The translations under genes and the position numbers were made by a program. This document shows positions 16,730 through 25,606 of a stretch of 64,000 nt of DNA, piece by piece (position 1 is the stretch's first letter; each line of letters begins with the position of its first letter). The stretch is from NCBI RefSeq assembly GCF_018129685.1, contig NZ_JAFCLG010000001.1:1302001-1366000 (forward strand), given 5' to 3'. The DNA is from Bradyrhizobium manausense. Its GTDB lineage: Bacteria; Pseudomonadota; Alphaproteobacteria; Rhizobiales; Xanthobacteraceae. The notes below the pieces were generated by a model, which was not told the DNA's origin, did no database searches, and was given only the letters and a program-made list of their open reading frames with translations.

Positions 16730-17439
16730 ACCCAGCGGCCGACGCGGCGCGTCTGCGAATTGCCGACGATGACGAGCGTGCGCATGTCGGCCATCTCGGG
16801 TGTCGCCTCGTTCAGCGTGACGGTCTCGATCTTTTCGTAACTCGAGCTGACCGCGCGCGCGAAGATCACCAGACGGTCACCGCAGCCCGCCTCCTTCAGC
16901 ACCGCAAGCGCGCGGCCAAACCCTTCCGGCCGGCTCGTCGAACGCGGATTATACATCGCAATCGAAAAGTCGGCTTCCGCGGCGAGCCGCAGCCGCTTCT
17001 CGATGACCGCCCACGGCTTCAAATTGTCCGAAAGATTGATCGCGCAGAAATCATGGCCGAGTGGCGCGCCCGCGCATGCGGCTGCTGCCAGCATCGCGGT
17101 GATGCCTGGCAGCACGCGGATCGGCAGGTCCCGATATTGCGGCGCCTGTTCCAGTGCCTCGAAGACCGCCGATGCCATCGCGAAGACACCGGGATCGCCG
17201 GAGGAGACCACGACGACCTGCCGGCCTTCCGCAGCGAGTCGTAGCGCCTCGCTGGCACGCTGCAACTCCTCGCGGTTATCCGACGGATGCAGCGTGAGAC
17301 CGGCACGCGGGGGCACGCGCGCGACATAGGGTGTGTATCCCAGAATATCGGTTGCGGCAGCAAGCGCGGCGGAGACCTCCGGCGTCACCAGAGCATCACT
17401 GCCCGGGCCTAGACCCGCGATGGTCAGCGTGCCCGTCAT
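16705..17439 (-). CDS. cobJ: Precorrin-3B C17-methyltransferase
   Basis: A 244-residue SAM-dependent ring-contraction enzyme that acts on precorrin-3B and gives precorrin-4. LTIAGLGPGSDALVTPEV is the N-terminal SAM loop. DILGYTPYVARVPP, VVSSGDPGVFAMASAVFEAL, VLPGITAMLAAAACAGAPLGHDFC and SIAMYNPRSTSRP are all CobJ/CbiH signatures. ATG 17439 overlaps the cobI stop by four bases. The 3' end overlaps the convergent cobK by 25 bases, and the last residues (RRVGRWVYAPRQVR) are read in that overlap. Confidence 0.95.
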   Translation of the reverse strand: MTGTLTIAGLGPGSDALVTPEVSAALAAATDILGYTPYVARVPPRAGLTLHPSDNREELQRASEALRLAAEGRQVVVVSSGDPGVFAMASAVFEALEQAPQYRDLPIRVLPGITAMLAAAACAGAPLGHDFCAINLSDNLKPWAVIEKRLRLAAEADFSIAMYNPRSTSRPEGFGRALAVLKEAGCGDRLVIFARAVSSSYEKIETVTLNEATPEMADMRTLVIVGNSQTRRVGRWVYAPRQVR

Positions 17440-18167
17440 TCGGCGGCGTCCGAAGACCGGCCCTTGCCGTGCACCAGCACGATCGCGAAGTACGGGCACT
17501 CGGTGGCGTCGATCCCGGCGAGCCGCACCACGCGCTCGCCCGGCATGGTGCCGCGTTCGACCAGCCAGGCATCATCCAGCCGATCGGCAGATGCGAGCGC
17601 GCGTCGCACTTTTGCGAGATTGCGCCCGGTCTTCATGATCACAAGCGCATCGGAATCGCGCATACGGCGTTCAAGTTCGGCCTCGGGAAGCGTGCCCATC
17701 AGCACCGTCGTCACGTCGTCGCCTAGCGCGATCGGCTGGCCCACGCCGTTCCAGCAGCCGACCATGCCGGGAATGCCGGCGATCACCTCGATCTCGACAC
17801 GACCTTGCAGGCGCGTGTGCAGGTGCATGAAAGAGCCGTAAAAATAAGGATCGCCTTCGCACAGCACGACGACGTCGACCGCGCGCGCCAGCCGCGCCAG
17901 GCGCTCGGCCCATTCGTCGTAGAAGCCGGCCAGCAGCTCGACGTACTCCGCGCTGTCGAACGCGATCTCGGTCGTGACAGGATATTCCATGGGATATTCG
18001 GTCACGTCGACAGAAAGCATGCCTTCGACGATGCGCCGTGCCTGGCCGGGCCGGCCTTTCTTGCGGAAATAGGCGACGTGGCTCGCGCCACGCACGGTGC
18101 GGTCTGCGCGCACGCTCATCATGTCAGGGTTACCGGGGCCGAGACCGCAACAGATGATGCGTCCCAT
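17436..18167 (-). CDS. cobI: Precorrin-2 C20-methyltransferase
   Basis: A 243-residue methylase forming precorrin-3A. The N-terminus ICCGLGPGNPDMMSVRADRTV is the SAM loop. VAYFRKKGRPGQARRI, EYPMEYPVTTEI, VVLCEGDPYFYGSFMHLH and VIAGIPGMVGCWNGVGQPIA follow in the order and spacing of CobI/CbiL. ATG 18167 lies two bases after the cobH stop. Upstream extension to 18434 is not family-like. Confidence 0.95.
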   Translation of the reverse strand: MGRIICCGLGPGNPDMMSVRADRTVRGASHVAYFRKKGRPGQARRIVEGMLSVDVTEYPMEYPVTTEIAFDSAEYVELLAGFYDEWAERLARLARAVDVVVLCEGDPYFYGSFMHLHTRLQGRVEIEVIAGIPGMVGCWNGVGQPIALGDDVTTVLMGTLPEAELERRMRDSDALVIMKTGRNLAKVRRALASADRLDDAWLVERGTMPGERVVRLAGIDATECPYFAIVLVHGKGRSSDAAE

Positions 18168-18169
18168 GG

Positions 18170-18799
18170 CTATTCGCTCCGGCTCGCCAGCGCGTTCACG
18201 GCGGCAACCGTGATCGCGGAGCCGCCAAGGCGGCCCTCGACCGTCAAGGCCGGCACGGGCGGATCGGCCATCAGCGCGGCCTTGGATTCGGCCGCACCGA
18301 CGAAGCCGACGGGGCAGCCGATGATCGCCGCGGGGCGCGGGCAGTCGCGGTCCTCCAGCATGTTGAGCAAATGGAACAGCGCGGTCGGCGCATTGCCGAT
18401 CGCGACGATGGCGCCATCGAGATACGGCCGCCACAGTTCCAGCGCGGCGGCCGAGCGCGTGTTGCGCATGGACTGTGCCAGCGCCGGAACGGTCTCGTCA
18501 CCGAGCGTGCAGATCACCGCGTTGGCCGCAGGCAGCCTGGCGCGCGTAATTCCCTCCGACACCATGCGCGCGTCGCACAGGATCGGCGCGCCGTTCCGCA
18601 GGGCCGCGCGCGCGGTGGTCGCCATGTCTGGCGTGAAGCGGATATGCGCTTCCAGGCCGACCATGCCGGCAGCGTGGATCATCCGCACCACCACCTGTTC
18701 CTCATCCGCAGTGAAGCGCGCCAGATCAGCCTCGGCCCGGATGGTCGCAAAGGATTGCCGGTAGATCGCCGCACCATCGGTTTCGTAATGATGCGGCAT
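18170..18799 (-). CDS. cobH: Precorrin-8X methylmutase
   Basis: A 209-residue isomerase that moves the C-11 methyl group to C-12, giving hydrogenobyrinic acid. The catalytic histidine is in VVVRMIHAAGMVGLEAHIRF. CDARMVSEGI, VIGNAPTALFHLL (here VAIGNAPTALFHLLNML) and IIGCPVGFVGAAESKAAL are the other conserved blocks. The start ATG overlaps the cobG stop by one base, and the gene ends two bases before cobI. Length matches the family (about 210). Confidence 0.95.
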   Translation of the reverse strand: MPHHYETDGAAIYRQSFATIRAEADLARFTADEEQVVVRMIHAAGMVGLEAHIRFTPDMATTARAALRNGAPILCDARMVSEGITRARLPAANAVICTLGDETVPALAQSMRNTRSAAALELWRPYLDGAIVAIGNAPTALFHLLNMLEDRDCPRPAAIIGCPVGFVGAAESKAALMADPPVPALTVEGRLGGSAITVAAVNALASRSE

Positions 18800-19950
18800 C
18801 AGTGCCCTCCCATCAGGATGGAGGGATCGCGAACGATATCGTCGCGGTCGAGCCCGCGCAGGATGGGCTCGTCGCGCGTCGAGCCGCCGCGCACGAGATC
18901 GAAGCCGCCAGCGGTCGCAACCAGCGTGATTGCGGCCGCGCCGGAATGGGCGCAGCCCTTGGCGCAGCCGGAGACGTGCAGCCGCTCGGCCCCGCCGATG
19001 TTCGGCGCAAGCGCTGCCGCCAGCCCGCGCGTGTCGGCATGGGCCTCCCGGCAACGCGGCGCGCCGCTGCAGGCGATGACGCGCAGCGCCGGATCATGGG
19101 CCTGCGTGATCAGGCCGGACGCAGCCGGCATCGTCCGCTTGCCTTCGCTCAGAACCATCCGCCACGGCGTCATGCGTAGCGCATGCCCGCAATCGGCGAG
19201 CTGATTGAGCGTCGTATGTGGCATCTGCCCGAAAGCGACGCCGACCAGGGCGCCTTGCGGATAAAGGCCGGGTCGCGCTGCCGCCATGATGGGGGCCGGC
19301 TCGGCCTCGCCGGCCAAGGCCTCTGACAATTTGGCGCCAGCCGCCAGATGCGTTGCCATGCGCCCTTGCCCGCCGGACGCGACGAACCAGCTTGCAAACG
19401 CGAGCGCGGTGTTCACCGCCTCTCCGCGCGCGACGCTGCGGCCGAGCCTGGCGCCATCCGCGCGCACCACAAAACCGCCGGCGGCATCGCGTTCGATCCG
19501 CACATCGGCGGAACTGCCCGCGAGCACGCGCGACTTGCCGTCATCGACGGAGAAACCGAATTTTGTCGGGAGCTCGAGCTTAGAGTCCGCCAGCGCCTCT
19601 TCGAGCTCGGCGGCAAGCGCCTGGGTCTCGTCGCCATCGCGCCAGAACGGGGTGACCAGAATGTTGCGCCGGGATTCGATGTCGGTATCGGGGTCGAGCA
19701 AGTTCAGCTGCGCAAGACCATCGAGCAACGGCCGGTGGCTGGCCTCGCTGACGCCCCTGATCTGGAGGTTGGCGCGGCTGGTCACGTCGATCAGACCGTT
19801 GCCATGACGCTCGGCGAGATGCGCAAGGCCCGCGGCCTGCCCTGCATCGAGCCGGCCGCCGAACGGACGCACGCGGACCACGAGTCCGTCGCCCGATTGC
19901 ATCGGCCTGAGCGCGCCGGGACACCAGCCCTTGACTGACGCCGCGCTCAT
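18799..19950 (-). CDS. cobG: Precorrin-3B synthase (oxygen-dependent)
   Basis: A 383-residue monooxygenase of the sulfite/nitrite-reductase fold that hydroxylates C-20 of precorrin-3A with formation of the gamma-lactone. It requires O2 and so marks the aerobic pathway. KGWCPGALRPMQSGDGLVVRVRP is the family start. Four cysteines for the 4Fe-4S centre are visible in ACSGAPRC and HVSGCAKGCAHS in the C-terminal half. The ATG overlaps the cobN stop by four bases. With CobG present, the alternative CobZ is not needed, and none was seen. Confidence 0.94.
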   Translation of the reverse strand: MSAASVKGWCPGALRPMQSGDGLVVRVRPFGGRLDAGQAAGLAHLAERHGNGLIDVTSRANLQIRGVSEASHRPLLDGLAQLNLLDPDTDIESRRNILVTPFWRDGDETQALAAELEEALADSKLELPTKFGFSVDDGKSRVLAGSSADVRIERDAAGGFVVRADGARLGRSVARGEAVNTALAFASWFVASGGQGRMATHLAAGAKLSEALAGEAEPAPIMAAARPGLYPQGALVGVAFGQMPHTTLNQLADCGHALRMTPWRMVLSEGKRTMPAASGLITQAHDPALRVIACSGAPRCREAHADTRGLAAALAPNIGGAERLHVSGCAKGCAHSGAAAITLVATAGGFDLVRGGSTRDEPILRGLDRDDIVRDPSILMGGH

Positions 19951-22900
19951 GACGCCTCCTTCAACGCGGCCGCGATCGAATTGCGGCGCGTCCGCCAGAG
20001 CGAGGCGTCGTGCAGGCGTGTGAAGCAGGTCTCCATCGCAGCAAGCGCCGCCGGATTTTCGCGCGCCATGAACGCGCGGACGTCGGCATCACCGAGCGTC
20101 GCATCGTAATAGAGATCGAAGAGATGCGGCGGCACGGCGCCGGCAAGATGCGCGAAGGCGGCCATATGCTCGAGCGTCGCTGAGATCTCCGCGGCGCCGC
20201 GAAACCCGTGGCGCATCATGCCGGCGATCCAGCCCGGATTCGAGGCACGGGCGCGGACGACACGGGAGATTTCCTCGGTCAGCGTGCGCGCATGCGGCGC
20301 GTCGGGCCGCGTCGTGTCGAGGTGGTAGAGCGACGGCACGGCGGCACCCAGATGCGCAGCAGCTGCGGCAATGCCCGCTTCATGCGCCGCGTAGTCGGCG
20401 GCGAGCAGCAGATCGGTCTCCGGCAGATCCTGGGTGTGAACGAAGGCGTCGGCGGAGGCGAGCCGCTGCTCGATGCCCGAGCGATCGGGCCTGATGTCGC
20501 CGCCGGCGGAAAACGCCCAGGACGATGCGGACAGCCAGGCCTCGCCGGCTGCATCGCGCGTCTCTGGAGTGAAGGCATCGGGGATCGCCGACAGTCCCAC
20601 GCCGTATTGTCCGGGGCGCGGGGCGAACACGCGCGAGGCGCGGTGGCGGTAGGGATTGTCGTCGCCCTCCGCCTCGCGCGCTGAGAGCGCCTCCGCGGCG
20701 GCTTCGAACATTTGCGCAAGGCCGGCGAAGACATCGCGGAACAGACCCGACACCCGCAGCGTCACGTCGATGCGGGGACGTCCGAGCTCGGCCGGCGCGA
20801 TGATGTCGTAGCCGGTGACGCGGCCGGAGCCGTGATCCCAGCGCGGCGCAAGGCCGGCGAGATGGAGCGCCATCGCGAACTCTTCGCCGGCGGTGCGCAT
20901 CGTTGCCGAGCCCCAGAGATCGACCACGAGGCCTTTCGGCCAGTCGCCATGATCCTGCAAATGGCGGCGCAGCAGCTCTTCGGCGAGTTTAATTCCCTGC
21001 GCATGCGCCGACGGCGTCGGCACCGCGCGGGGATCGACGGCGAAGAGATTGCGGCCCGTCGGCAGCACGTCCTGGCGTCCGCGATAGGGCGAGCCGGACG
21101 GGCCCGGTGCAACGCGCCTTCCCGCGAGAGCAGCACGGAGCGCATCCCGCTCGGCATCGCCGCAGGCGCCGCGGCCGAACACATGCAGGCCGTCGCCGAA
21201 CTGGCTCTCCTTGAGATCACAGACGAAGCGGTCAATGCGAGGAATCGCTTCGGCCGGCGCGGCCGCGGAATCGAGGCCGAGATCCTCTTCAAGGCCCGCT
21301 GCGCGCGCCTCGTCGCGGATCGCGGCGATCAGGCGTTGACGACGGGCGGGGTCGAGACCGTCTGCGGTCGAATATTCGTCGAGCAGGCGTTCGAGCCGGC
21401 GCAACCCTTCCGGCACTGCGGATTGTTCGAGCGGCGGCGGCAGGTGGCCGATGGTCACGGCGCCAATTCGCCGCTTGGCCTGCGCGGCCTCGCCGGGATC
21501 GTTGACGATGAAGGGATAGATGACCGGCAGATCGCCGATCAGCGCTTCCGGCCAGCAGCCGGACGACAGCGCCACGGATTTGCCCGGCAACCATTCCAGC
21601 GTGCCATGCGCGCCCATGTGCACGACGGCATCGATCCCCTGCTCGCGAAGCCAGAGATGGAACGCCACATAAGCGTGACGCGGCGTGCGGGCGAGATCGT
21701 GATAGTCGCCCTCGCGCGCGGCCGCATCGCCACGCTCCGGTTGGACCGCGATGAGCGACTGGCCGCAGGCAAGCGCGGCGAAGTGGAAGGCGCCATCGCG
21801 GCAGCTCGGATCACTCTCCGGCATCCCCCAGGCCTGCGCCAGATCGTCCTGCAGGATCTGCGGCAGGCGCGCGAGCACCGCGCGATAATCGGCGACGCTC
21901 CAGGTCAGATGCCGCTTGAGCAGCGTCTCGCCGAGCGCTTTGACTGGCGCAACATCGAAGCCGGCCTCGGCGAGATCGGACGCAAACGCTTCGACCGAAG
22001 CCAGCGCGTCAAGGCCAACCGCATGCGCGATCTGATGCGGACGGCCGGGATAGTTCGAGAGCACGATGGCCAGCCGCTTCTCGGCGGTCGGCTTTTCCGC
22101 AAGACGGTGCCAGGCCGCAACGCGCGCGGCGACAGCCGTGACGCGCTCCGCATCCGGCCTGTGCGCCAGATGTGAAATTTGCAGATCGGGATCTCTTTCA
22201 GCAGCCGATTTGAAACTCACCACGCCCGCGAACAGGCGGCCGTCGACCTCGGGCAGCACCACATGCATCGCCAGATCGGCGGGCGACAGGCCCCGCAGCG
22301 ATTCGGCCCAGTCCTCACGGCGCGCCGAAGAGAGCGCGACCTGGAAGACGGGACATGATGCAACATCGAACGGCGTCGTGCCGTCATCGCCCGCGGCCGA
22401 GAATGCCGTCGCATTGACGATCGCCGCCGGAGGATTTTGTGCAAGATGCGTGCGCAGCCAATCCGCGACGCCTGGGGCCTTGAGCGACGTGACGAACATG
22501 CCACAGGCGTCGAAACCCTTCGCGCGCAGCGCCGCGATCAACGCATCAACCGGGCCGGTGTCCGCAGCCGTGAGATAGGAGCGATAGAACGTCACCAGCG
22601 CAAGCGGCTTCCCCTCGCGCAGCATCGGCGCCGCGATCACGCCGCGTGCGGGGTCGTAAACGCCCATTTCGGGCACGGTCATCTCGCCAACAACAGGCCC
22701 TGCATAGAGGCCAGAGGCCAGCGCAAGCTGCGCGATTGCCGCTTGCGCCGCAACCGGCCCGCCGGTGTCGCAGAGAACTTTCAGCCGGCGCAACGTCGAG
22801 ACCGGCAAGGTGGAATATGCATCCAGCTGCGCATCGTCACGACCATCGGCCGGCAGCACGGCCAGCACGATGCCACGATCCTTGGCGAGCTGTTGGACCG

Positions 22901-23195
22901 CCGCGAGGCCATAGGGCCAATAGGACTCGCCTCCGATCAGTCGCAGCAGAATGCCGCGCGCCTGCGACAGCGTGCGCTCGACATAGGTGTCGACCGACAG
23001 CGGATGACGCAATTCCGCGAGATTGGCGAGCCGCAGCGATGGCAGGCTGCCCTGTCCGCGCCGCCAGCCCGCGGCAAATGCGGCAAGATCCGAATCCGAA
23101 TACGAGAGCACCACGAGATCGGCCGGGTCCTGGCCGATGTCCCTTGGCGTCGCGGTCTCCTCCAGACCGCGGCTCTCGCGGAAGACGACGTGCAT
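19947..23195 (-). CDS. cobN: Cobaltochelatase subunit CobN
   Basis: A 1,082-residue large subunit of the ATP-dependent cobalt chelatase, related to the BchH/ChlH magnesium chelatase subunit, inserting Co2+ into hydrogenobyrinic acid a,c-diamide. Recognisable parts are LIGGESYWPYGL near residue 90, GEMTVPEMGVYDP, LSNYPGRPHQIAHAVGLDAL, AYVAFHLWLREQGIDAVVHMGAHGTLEWLPGK in sequence, and LPVIYPFIVNDPGEAAQAKRR. The protein is shorter than many CobN (about 1,250). The start ATG shares one base with the cobW stop. The partner subunits CobS and CobT are not in this window and must be encoded elsewhere. Confidence 0.95.
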   Translation of the reverse strand: MHVVFRESRGLEETATPRDIGQDPADLVVLSYSDSDLAAFAAGWRRGQGSLPSLRLANLAELRHPLSVDTYVERTLSQARGILLRLIGGESYWPYGLAAVQQLAKDRGIVLAVLPADGRDDAQLDAYSTLPVSTLRRLKVLCDTGGPVAAQAAIAQLALASGLYAGPVVGEMTVPEMGVYDPARGVIAAPMLREGKPLALVTFYRSYLTAADTGPVDALIAALRAKGFDACGMFVTSLKAPGVADWLRTHLAQNPPAAIVNATAFSAAGDDGTTPFDVASCPVFQVALSSARREDWAESLRGLSPADLAMHVVLPEVDGRLFAGVVSFKSAAERDPDLQISHLAHRPDAERVTAVAARVAAWHRLAEKPTAEKRLAIVLSNYPGRPHQIAHAVGLDALASVEAFASDLAEAGFDVAPVKALGETLLKRHLTWSVADYRAVLARLPQILQDDLAQAWGMPESDPSCRDGAFHFAALACGQSLIAVQPERGDAAAREGDYHDLARTPRHAYVAFHLWLREQGIDAVVHMGAHGTLEWLPGKSVALSSGCWPEALIGDLPVIYPFIVNDPGEAAQAKRRIGAVTIGHLPPPLEQSAVPEGLRRLERLLDEYSTADGLDPARRQRLIAAIRDEARAAGLEEDLGLDSAAAPAEAIPRIDRFVCDLKESQFGDGLHVFGRGACGDAERDALRAALAGRRVAPGPSGSPYRGRQDVLPTGRNLFAVDPRAVPTPSAHAQGIKLAEELLRRHLQDHGDWPKGLVVDLWGSATMRTAGEEFAMALHLAGLAPRWDHGSGRVTGYDIIAPAELGRPRIDVTLRVSGLFRDVFAGLAQMFEAAAEALSAREAEGDDNPYRHRASRVFAPRPGQYGVGLSAIPDAFTPETRDAAGEAWLSASSWAFSAGGDIRPDRSGIEQRLASADAFVHTQDLPETDLLLAADYAAHEAGIAAAAAHLGAAVPSLYHLDTTRPDAPHARTLTEEISRVVRARASNPGWIAGMMRHGFRGAAEISATLEHMAAFAHLAGAVPPHLFDLYYDATLGDADVRAFMARENPAALAAMETCFTRLHDASLWRTRRNSIAAALKEAS

Positions 23196-24229
23196 CAGAC
23201 TCCCAATCCCGCTCTTATCGCGGTCTCATTGATATCGCCGTGCTCGCCGATCACGACGAGCCTGGACTGCCTGTCGCCCGCGCCCCAGGGCTTGTCGAAC
23301 TGGTGGCGCACGCGCTCACCGACCGCCTGCAGCAACAGCCGCATCGGCTTGCCCGCCACCGCGACATAGCCCTTGACGCGCAGAACATTCTGTTCGCGCG
23401 ACAGACGCTGCACCGACGCCACCAGTGCGGCGACGTCGTTGACTTCAGGGAGATCAATCACGACGGAGGCGAAATCATCATGCTCGTGATCCTCTTCGCC
23501 ATCGTGATGCGAGGGACGCGCGGCCAGATCGTTCTCCGCAGCCGCGCCGAGACCGAGAATGAGGCGCGGATCGATCGCGCCATCCGTGACCGGCAGCATC
23601 GGCACGCGGCGCGGCATCTCCGCGGTAATCACGGCCTTGGCGGCCTCAATGCCCGCAGCGCCGGCGAGATCGGCCTTGGTCAGCAGCACGATGTCCGCGC
23701 AGGCGATCTGGTCCTCGAAGACTTCCGATAACGGCGTCTCGTGATCGAGATTTTCGTCGGCCGCGCGCTGCGCGTCGACGGCAGCAGGGTCCGGCGCGAA
23801 GCGTCCGGCCGCGACAGCCTCGGCATCGGCAAGCGCGATCACGCCATCGACCGTGATGCGCGAGCGGATCTCGGGCCAATCGAACGCCTTGAGCAATGGC
23901 TTCGGCAGCGCCAGGCCGGAGGTCTCGATCAGGATGTGATCGGGCTTGACCGGACGGGCGAGCAGCTTCTCCATGGTCGGAATGAAATCGTCGGCAACGG
24001 TGCAGCAAATGCAGCCATTGGCGAGTTCGACGATGTTCTCTTCGGGACAGTTCTCGTCGGCGCAGGACTTCAGGATCTTGCCGTCGACACCTTCGCTGCC
24101 AAACTCGTTGACGAGCACCGCAAGCCTCTTGCCGTTGGGATTGGCGAGCAGATGCTTGATCAGCGTCGTCTTGCCGGAGCCGAGAAAACCGGTAACCACC
24201 GTGACCGGGACTTTTGCGAGCGAGTTCAT
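23195..24229 (-). CDS. cobW: Cobalamin biosynthesis GTPase CobW
   Basis: A 344-residue G3E-family P-loop GTPase proposed to deliver Co2+ to the chelatase. The Walker A is GFLGSGKTTL (residues 14-23). The metal-binding CxCC is in LANGCICCTV, NEFG is present, and LLTKAD is the base-recognition motif (TKxD). A His/Asp/Glu-rich stretch (HHDGEEDHEHDD) precedes the C-terminal CobW_C domain. ATG 24229 overlaps the DUF1636 stop by four bases. It is the second gene of the riboswitch-controlled operon, directly before cobN, in keeping with a cobalt chaperone role. Confidence 0.94.
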   Translation of the reverse strand: MNSLAKVPVTVVTGFLGSGKTTLIKHLLANPNGKRLAVLVNEFGSEGVDGKILKSCADENCPEENIVELANGCICCTVADDFIPTMEKLLARPVKPDHILIETSGLALPKPLLKAFDWPEIRSRITVDGVIALADAEAVAAGRFAPDPAAVDAQRAADENLDHETPLSEVFEDQIACADIVLLTKADLAGAAGIEAAKAVITAEMPRRVPMLPVTDGAIDPRLILGLGAAAENDLAARPSHHDGEEDHEHDDFASVVIDLPEVNDVAALVASVQRLSREQNVLRVKGYVAVAGKPMRLLLQAVGERVRHQFDKPWGAGDRQSRLVVIGEHGDINETAIRAGLGV

Positions 24230-24600
24230 TCGGCGGCCTCCGGCAACACGGCAATGGGGGGAATGCGCGCAAGCGATTGCTTGCGGAAGATTTCCGGCCG
24301 GCTGCGCCAGGGCACGAGGCCGTCGGGCGCAGCGGCATAGGCGGCGGCTCCCGCGACCACGTCCTGCGCATTGGCATCCGAGAGGCGACCATAAACATAG
24401 GACCAGCGGCCAGGCGCGCTGAGCGCGACCGAGCAGCCCTGACTGCATGCAGAGAGGCATTCGACCGGAACCACGGTGACGCCGTCGGGCACGCCGGCCT
24501 CGAGGATCGCGCCATGCAGGCGCTTGCCGGGCGTAACCTCGCCCTCGCCCGGCGTCTGGCCGGCGCGGCAGGTGATGCAGACATGCAGTGTGACGGTCAT
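24226..24600 (-). CDS. DUF1636 family protein, putative Fe-S protein of the cob operon
   Basis: A 124-residue protein of the DUF1636 family. It carries CITC at residues 8-11 and CLSACSQGC in the middle, four or five cysteines arranged like a thioredoxin-fold 2Fe-2S ferredoxin. The ATG at 24600 is supported by GGAAGAGGCG directly upstream; the longer frame to 24810 runs through the riboswitch leader. It is the first gene after the riboswitch and overlaps cobW, so it is expected to be repressed by B12. A role in cobalt handling or as electron donor in the oxygen-dependent steps is inference; the family has no settled function that I know of. Confidence 0.82.
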   Translation of the reverse strand: MTVTLHVCITCRAGQTPGEGEVTPGKRLHGAILEAGVPDGVTVVPVECLSACSQGCSVALSAPGRWSYVYGRLSDANAQDVVAGAAAYAAAPDGLVPWRSRPEIFRKQSLARIPPIAVLPEAAE

Positions 24601-24711
24601 CGCCTCTTCCAGAAGTATCGGCGGGAGGCGAACAGGCTCACGGACCATTCCTGCGAAGGCCCGTTTCCCCGTCGCGGAACACCCCGTCCGCCGGTCCAAA
24701 AATCGTCCGCG

Positions 24712-24899
24712 CTGGCAGGTCTCCCGGCTTGCGGAGCAGGGCTTTGCCCTTCGATCCCCGCCTTCCCGATCCCCTGGGGGATCAGTGGCTTTGGGCATCT
24801 CTCCGGTCACGGTCGCGGGGGCGGCTGCATTTTGGACCCAAATCTTGCCGATTCGGACCCTATCGCATTCCCTCTTCGCCTGTCATAGGACAGGCACCA
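24712..24899 (-). promoter_or_regulatory. Cobalamin riboswitch upstream of the DUF1636-cobW-cobN operon
   Basis: On the minus strand the order is: GAAGAGGGAATGCGATAGGG on the 5' side, GCCGCCCCCGCGACCGTGACC, AAGCCACTGATC, GGGATCGGGAAGGCGGGG, then the B12 box CAAGCCGGGAGACCTGCC at about 24715-24732. A hairpin lies between the last two blocks (GGGCAAAGCCC). About 110 bases separate the B12 box from the first start codon. It should repress the whole minus-strand cob series. The plus-strand cobO begins 58 bases beyond its 5' end and is not controlled by it. Confidence 0.95.
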
Positions 24900-24956
24900 G
24901 TGCCGGGCCACCATTTGCCCCCGGCCGCCTCTTGTCAAGCCGAAGGACCTCATCCG

Positions 24957-25601
24957 ATGCCTCCTGAACCGGATACCCAAACGGCCGAAACCGATGCCAA
25001 AACTGACGCAAAGCACGCCGCGAAAATGGCGAAGATCAAGGTCGCACGCGACAAGATCATGGCCACCAAGAGCGGCGAAAAGGGCCTCATCATCGTCCAC
25101 ACCGGCGCCGGCAAGGGCAAGTCGTCCTCGGCCTTCGGCATGATCGTGCGCTGCGTCGCCCATGGCTTGCCTTGCGCAGTCGTGCAGTTCATCAAGGGCG
25201 CGTGGGACACCGGCGAGCGGCGCCTCCTCACCGGCCATTTCGGCGAGCTCTGTCAGTTCCACGCCATGGGCGAGGGCTTCACCTGGGAGACGCAAGATCG
25301 CGCCCGCGACATCGCGGCGGCGCGCGCCGGCTGGGAGAAGGCGAAGGAGCTGATATCGGATGCGAACCTGCGCATGGTCGTGCTCGACGAGATCAACATC
25401 GCGCTGCGCTACGACTATCTCGACATCGCCGAGGTCGTCGACTTCCTGAAGACCTCGAAGCCGCCGATGACGCATGTCGTGCTCACCGGGCGCAACGCCA
25501 AGGACGAGCTGATCGAGATCGCCGATCTCGTCACCGAGATGACGCTGGTGAAGCATCCGTTCCGCTCCGGCATCAAGGCGCAGGCCGGCGTCGAGTTCTG
25601 A
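24957..25601 (+). CDS. cobO: Cob(I)yrinic acid a,c-diamide adenosyltransferase
   Basis: A 214-residue ATP:corrinoid adenosyltransferase of the CobA(Salmonella)/CobO type. The P-loop [20 protein letters not shown] is at about residues 46-65. [14 protein letters not shown] and [16 protein letters not shown] follow, and [24 protein letters not shown] is the C-terminal signature read in order. It adds the 5'-deoxyadenosyl group to cob(I)yrinate a,c-diamide. The ATG at 24957 follows GAAGGA by about nine bases; the longer upstream frame lies in the riboswitch region. cobQ starts 5 bases after its stop. Confidence 0.95.
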   Translation: MPPEPDTQTAETDAKTDAKHAAKMAKIKVARDKIMATKSGEKGLIIVHTGAGKGKSSSAFGMIVRCVAHGLPCAVVQFIKGAWDTGERRLLTGHFGELCQFHAMGEGFTWETQDRARDIAAARAGWEKAKELISDANLRMVVLDEINIALRYDYLDIAEVVDFLKTSKPPMTHVVLTGRNAKDELIEIADLVTEMTLVKHPFRSGIKAQAGVEF

Positions 25602-25606
25602 ATGCG

